DNA from: Bacillota bacterium
GTDB lineage: Bacteria > Vulcanimicrobiota > JAMDEM01
DNA: 6,899 nt
Reading direction: 5' to 3'
Assembly: GCA_023486985.1 (NCBI GenBank)
Contig: JAMDEM010000010.1
Location: 1-6,899, forward strand
The position numbers and the translations under genes are program-made. The notes beneath the pieces were generated by a model, which was not told the origin of the DNA, ran no database searches, and saw nothing but the letters and a program-made list of their open reading frames with translations. Positions 4,037-6,899 of this stretch are shown here, one piece after another. Position 1 is the stretch's first letter. Each line of letters begins with the position of its first letter.

Positions 4037-6871
4037 CTAAAGCGATTCACCGATCAGGCAGTAGTTGATGTCTTTGTTAAAGTAATATGTTCCCTTTTCC
4101 TTTCGGGGAGCTTGAGAATGCATTATGAAACGTAGTTTATTGCGGTCAGGTTCTATCAGATTCCTTAAGCGGCATATATTTTTTCTTACCTCACCTTTGC
4201 TTAACTCACCTTCAAATTTATATCCCCATACAGAAATAAAGAGTTCCTTCGATGTGAACCCCTTCCCGGCATTTGAAATAAAAAGATATAGTAAATTAGT
4301 AAGAAGTTTTTTCCTGAATATATCCACTTCTCCTATTTTTCCGACAAAGAGTTTTTCTCCCGGAATATCCATAAAAAATTCGTATGAATCCCTTTGTGCC
4401 CTCAATCGCTCAGCCTCAGCCTCATCGGCAGTATATTCTTGATCATTTATATAAATTCGGAACTTCCTTGATAGAATGCTTTTAAGCCTCTTCAGAAATC
4501 TTTCTGCATCTCTTTTCCTGCTTCCTGAAAGATTTTCCAGAAGTTTCTGTGCCTTATCAGCATTTTTTTTCTGCGTTTCTCCCTCTGAAGATATAACTGA
4601 TAGAATTGAATATGCTCTATGGAATTTTTCCGGATGTCTCTTAACATCCAGAAGATGAATTGAGTTTTCAACATGCTCTCTGGCTTCCGGCTCATTATGC
4701 TTTGCCAGGGAAATTTCTGCAAGACAGAGGTGTGCATCTGCCTTCAACTTTGGTAATTCCAGCCGCTCCAGGATTGAGAGCGCTTTGTTGCTGGAATCAG
4801 AAGCTTTAGCAGCCTCTCCTTTGTTAAGATAAATTTCTGAAAGTTTTAAAAGAATTTCTGCCTCAAAGTTGTAATAATTAAAATCTCCTGCAATTTTCAA
4901 AGATTTTTCCAGAATATTCAGCGCTGCCTCTCCTTTCTCCTGATCCAGAAAGTTGAGAGCAATATAATATTGAGTGATAGAATCATCAAGAAGTATGCCG
5001 CATCCAATGTAATTGTGGGAGGCTGCAAAAAAAGCCTCCGCTGCATCACGGTATTCCCCTCTCTCCCGTGCAATATTCCCAAGATAATTTAAAGCGGAAC
5101 TCGTAAATAAGATATCTCCCACTTTTTTAGCTTCCAGAAGGAGTTCTTCAAAGATAGCTTTCGCTTCACCAAGTTTTCCAAGCTCCAAATACGCCCTCCC
5201 CATAACCATTCTTATCTGCCATGCTAAATATACTGTATCCGGAGCGGGGGCAAGTCTGAAAGCCTCCTTCGCTGCCTGCAGAGCTTCCTCATATTCTCCA
5301 ACTATATTATGGATACTACCCTTAGCACGCATAGCATAGGCAAGCAGCTCTTTGTTGTTTTCTCGGGAGGACAGTTCAAAGCTTCTTTGCAGGTATTTTC
5401 TAGCGAGGCTGATCTTACCTCTTAAACCGCAAATTAATGTTATGTTATTAAGGCACATAATATTAATGCGTGATTGAGGAGACGACTTTAAAAGTTTAAG
5501 ACTTTTCTTATAGAATGTAAAGGCTTTCCCTAGATTCCCTGCGTTGAAATATACCCCAGCCATGGAGGCGAATGACTCTGCCAATAAAGCCTTATCCGTT
5601 GTTATTTCTTGCACCTTCTGTAATATGATAATACTTTCTTCCCACCTGCCAATTACAGAAAGTGCATCTGCTTTTTCAACCAGTATCCGGGGATTTATAT
5701 CAGGCAGCACTTTTTCAAGCCTGTTTGAATCTTCAATTAAAAGTTCGTATTGGCCCTGGGAAAACATCTTTGAAGCTGCACTGGTAAGAATCCTGGATGA
5801 CTTCAAAGGTTCATCACTTTCCAAAAAGTGAGAGAAAGCTTCCTGTTCAAGTCCGATTTTTTCAAAATACTCCCCCAGTTTTTTATGAAGACTTTTTTTT
5901 AAATTTCCCTCCATATCATTTACCAGATATTGAGCAATAAGATTATGGATAAAAACGCTGCCTGATGCAACCCGCTCCAGGAGAAATTTCCCCTCCAGAG
6001 AAGCAATAATTTCCCTGACATCTTTAATATCAAGCATTGGTTTGATGGCATCTTCGGCAATGGGAATGACGCTTAATGCAAGGATACTCAAAATTTTCCG
6101 CTCTGCAGAAGAAATCTTTTTAAGAATATCAGAGAAAAGGTAATCCTGTATTTCTCTAGGAGCACCCACTGAGATGATCTTCTCTATGTTTATAGATTTA
6201 GCGATGATCAGACTTGCGATAAGTTTTAATAAAAGCGGGTGTCCTCCAACTTTTTCCGTAACTTTTGAAAGAATCTCATCGTCCGGTTGAGGAGTAAACT
6301 TATGAAGGTCAAGCAAATTTTTTAAAAGATTTGCTGCAATATCAACCGGCAAACCCTCAAGTTTTTCCTCGAAAATATCCAGCTTTTCAAAATGAGAAAT
6401 TGGTATATCTTCCATGGAAATGAAAATTATCTTTGAATTAAGATAAGTGTGGAGCAGATTTAAAAGCAAGTTGATATTCTCATCCTGGAGAAGGTGAAAG
6501 TCGTCAACAAAAAGTATGAATTTCTTTTCATTCAGGATGTTTATTAAAAATACAATCTTTTCTGCCAAATTTACTTTCGATCTCCTGAGCCAGGAACTGA
6601 AAGTATGCTCTCCTGCTTTCTTCAGCCATAAATCTATCTCCAGGAAGAAGTCTTCCAATCTCCATCCTTCAAGGCATTCAATCCAGAAAATCTCTTTCTC
6701 GATGCCCTGTTTTTTTAATTCTTCCAGAAATGCAAGAGCAAGGGTTGTTTTTCCAGTGCCCCCGATTCCTTTTAAAATAAAGAGATGGTGGCTGGAAAAA
6801 AATTTTTTTAGACGCCCCAATTCATTTTCTCTTCCTAAAAATGTATCAGTCAAATTTGGAAGGATTTGCAT
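4037..6871 (-). CDS. STAND-type transcriptional regulator: NB-ARC-like NTPase, TPR array, C-terminal winged helix
   Basis: A complete 944-residue protein. The N-terminal NTPase has Walker A GIGGTGKTT (35-43), Walker B FILFVDD (118-124) and an NB-ARC-type GGHPLLL (209-215), so it should bind ATP or a similar nucleotide. The sensor position reads IIFISME (148-153), without the arginine usual in STAND NTPases. A winged-helix-like spacer (about 245-320) follows. Helical TPR-type repeats run from about 340 to 795, with clear units near 432-465, 511-543, 549-583, 590-623, 671-704 and 711-744. Residues 832-931 form an OmpR/SARP-like winged helix: strands at FFMDIPGEKLFVG, a helix at LLTNLLYLFI, SKELFISVWG, recognition helix EVRKNICRLRNLIEP and a wing at 913-931. 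No signal peptide or membrane segment, so cytoplasmic. Probably a switch in which TPRs sense a ligand or partner and nucleotide-driven assembly exposes the DNA-binding head. Start supported by GAGGAGA 5 nt upstream; stop TAG. Target genes not visible. Confidence 0.88.
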   Translation of the reverse strand: MQILPNLTDTFLGRENELGRLKKFFSSHHLFILKGIGGTGKTTLALAFLEELKKQGIEKEIFWIECLEGWRLEDFFLEIDLWLKKAGEHTFSSWLRRSKVNLAEKIVFLINILNEKKFILFVDDFHLLQDENINLLLNLLHTYLNSKIIFISMEDIPISHFEKLDIFEEKLEGLPVDIAANLLKNLLDLHKFTPQPDDEILSKVTEKVGGHPLLLKLIASLIIAKSINIEKIISVGAPREIQDYLFSDILKKISSAERKILSILALSVIPIAEDAIKPMLDIKDVREIIASLEGKFLLERVASGSVFIHNLIAQYLVNDMEGNLKKSLHKKLGEYFEKIGLEQEAFSHFLESDEPLKSSRILTSAASKMFSQGQYELLIEDSNRLEKVLPDINPRILVEKADALSVIGRWEESIIILQKVQEITTDKALLAESFASMAGVYFNAGNLGKAFTFYKKSLKLLKSSPQSRINIMCLNNITLICGLRGKISLARKYLQRSFELSSRENNKELLAYAMRAKGSIHNIVGEYEEALQAAKEAFRLAPAPDTVYLAWQIRMVMGRAYLELGKLGEAKAIFEELLLEAKKVGDILFTSSALNYLGNIARERGEYRDAAEAFFAASHNYIGCGILLDDSITQYYIALNFLDQEKGEAALNILEKSLKIAGDFNYYNFEAEILLKLSEIYLNKGEAAKASDSSNKALSILERLELPKLKADAHLCLAEISLAKHNEPEAREHVENSIHLLDVKRHPEKFHRAYSILSVISSEGETQKKNADKAQKLLENLSGSRKRDAERFLKRLKSILSRKFRIYINDQEYTADEAEAERLRAQRDSYEFFMDIPGEKLFVGKIGEVDIFRKKLLTNLLYLFISNAGKGFTSKELFISVWGYKFEGELSKGEVRKNICRLRNLIEPDRNKLRFIMHSQAPRKEKGTYYFNKDINYCLIGESL

Positions 6872-6876
6872 TAAAA

Positions 6877-6883
6877 TCTCCTC
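6877..6883 (-). promoter_or_regulatory. Strong ribosome binding site of the regulator gene
   Basis: Minus-strand GAGGAGA lies 5 nt before the ATG at 6871, fixing the start. The promoter must lie beyond the window edge, because only 28 bases upstream of the gene are present. Confidence 0.75.
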
Positions 6884-6899
6884 GGTTTCATTATTTAAT

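Noticed and set aside
4125..4442. Plus-strand open frames opposite the regulator gene, and similar ones opposite the helicase
   Set aside because: They are antisense shadows of strongly supported coding sequence and show no protein-family features.

Overview
The window holds five protein-coding loci and one intergenic region crowded with relics. It looks like chromosome from an uncultured, probably Gram-negative bacterium. The evidence is a secreted TpbA-like phosphatase, an RhlE-type DEAD-box helicase, moderate to low GC, and good Shine-Dalgarno sites before several genes. UGA ends the helicase gene, so the genetic code appears standard. I cannot name a phylum from sequence alone.

Positions 1-245 hold no convincing gene, but they contain a nested set of inverted repeats (28-107). 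A compact plus-strand operon follows. It encodes a membrane-anchored protein with 22-residue repeats (246-806), a signal-peptide-bearing tyrosine/dual-specificity phosphatase (809-1492, 2 nt downstream), and a PhzF-family isomerase (1509-2288, 16 nt downstream). The PhzF gene is cut by an in-frame TGA at codon 210. The last 49 family-like codons behind it are intact and in the same frame. The first two products probably act at the cell envelope; what links them to PhzF is not apparent.

A convergent RhlE-type helicase gene (3506-2355, minus) faces the PhzF gene across a 66-bp gap with short palindromes. Its leader carries two palindromic TTAC-N2-GTAA boxes centred 40 bp apart.

The region 3507-4036 has no intact gene. 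It holds the decayed remains of a second PhzF copy on the plus strand. The 3' end of this relic matches the first gene at 40 of 48 bases. The relic is split by a 210-bp non-autonomous mobile element (3767-3976) with about 22-bp terminal inverted repeats, an exact 8-bp target duplication (TATTTATA) and four internal hairpins. Removing the element and one target copy restores the PhzF reading frame.

The right 2.8 kb is one large minus-strand gene (6871-4037). It encodes a STAND-type regulator with an N-terminal NB-ARC-like NTPase, a long TPR array and a C-terminal OmpR/SARP-like winged helix. This is the reverse of the usual SARP/AfsR order, and a MalT-like layout with a different DNA-binding head. 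Its targets cannot be read from this window.
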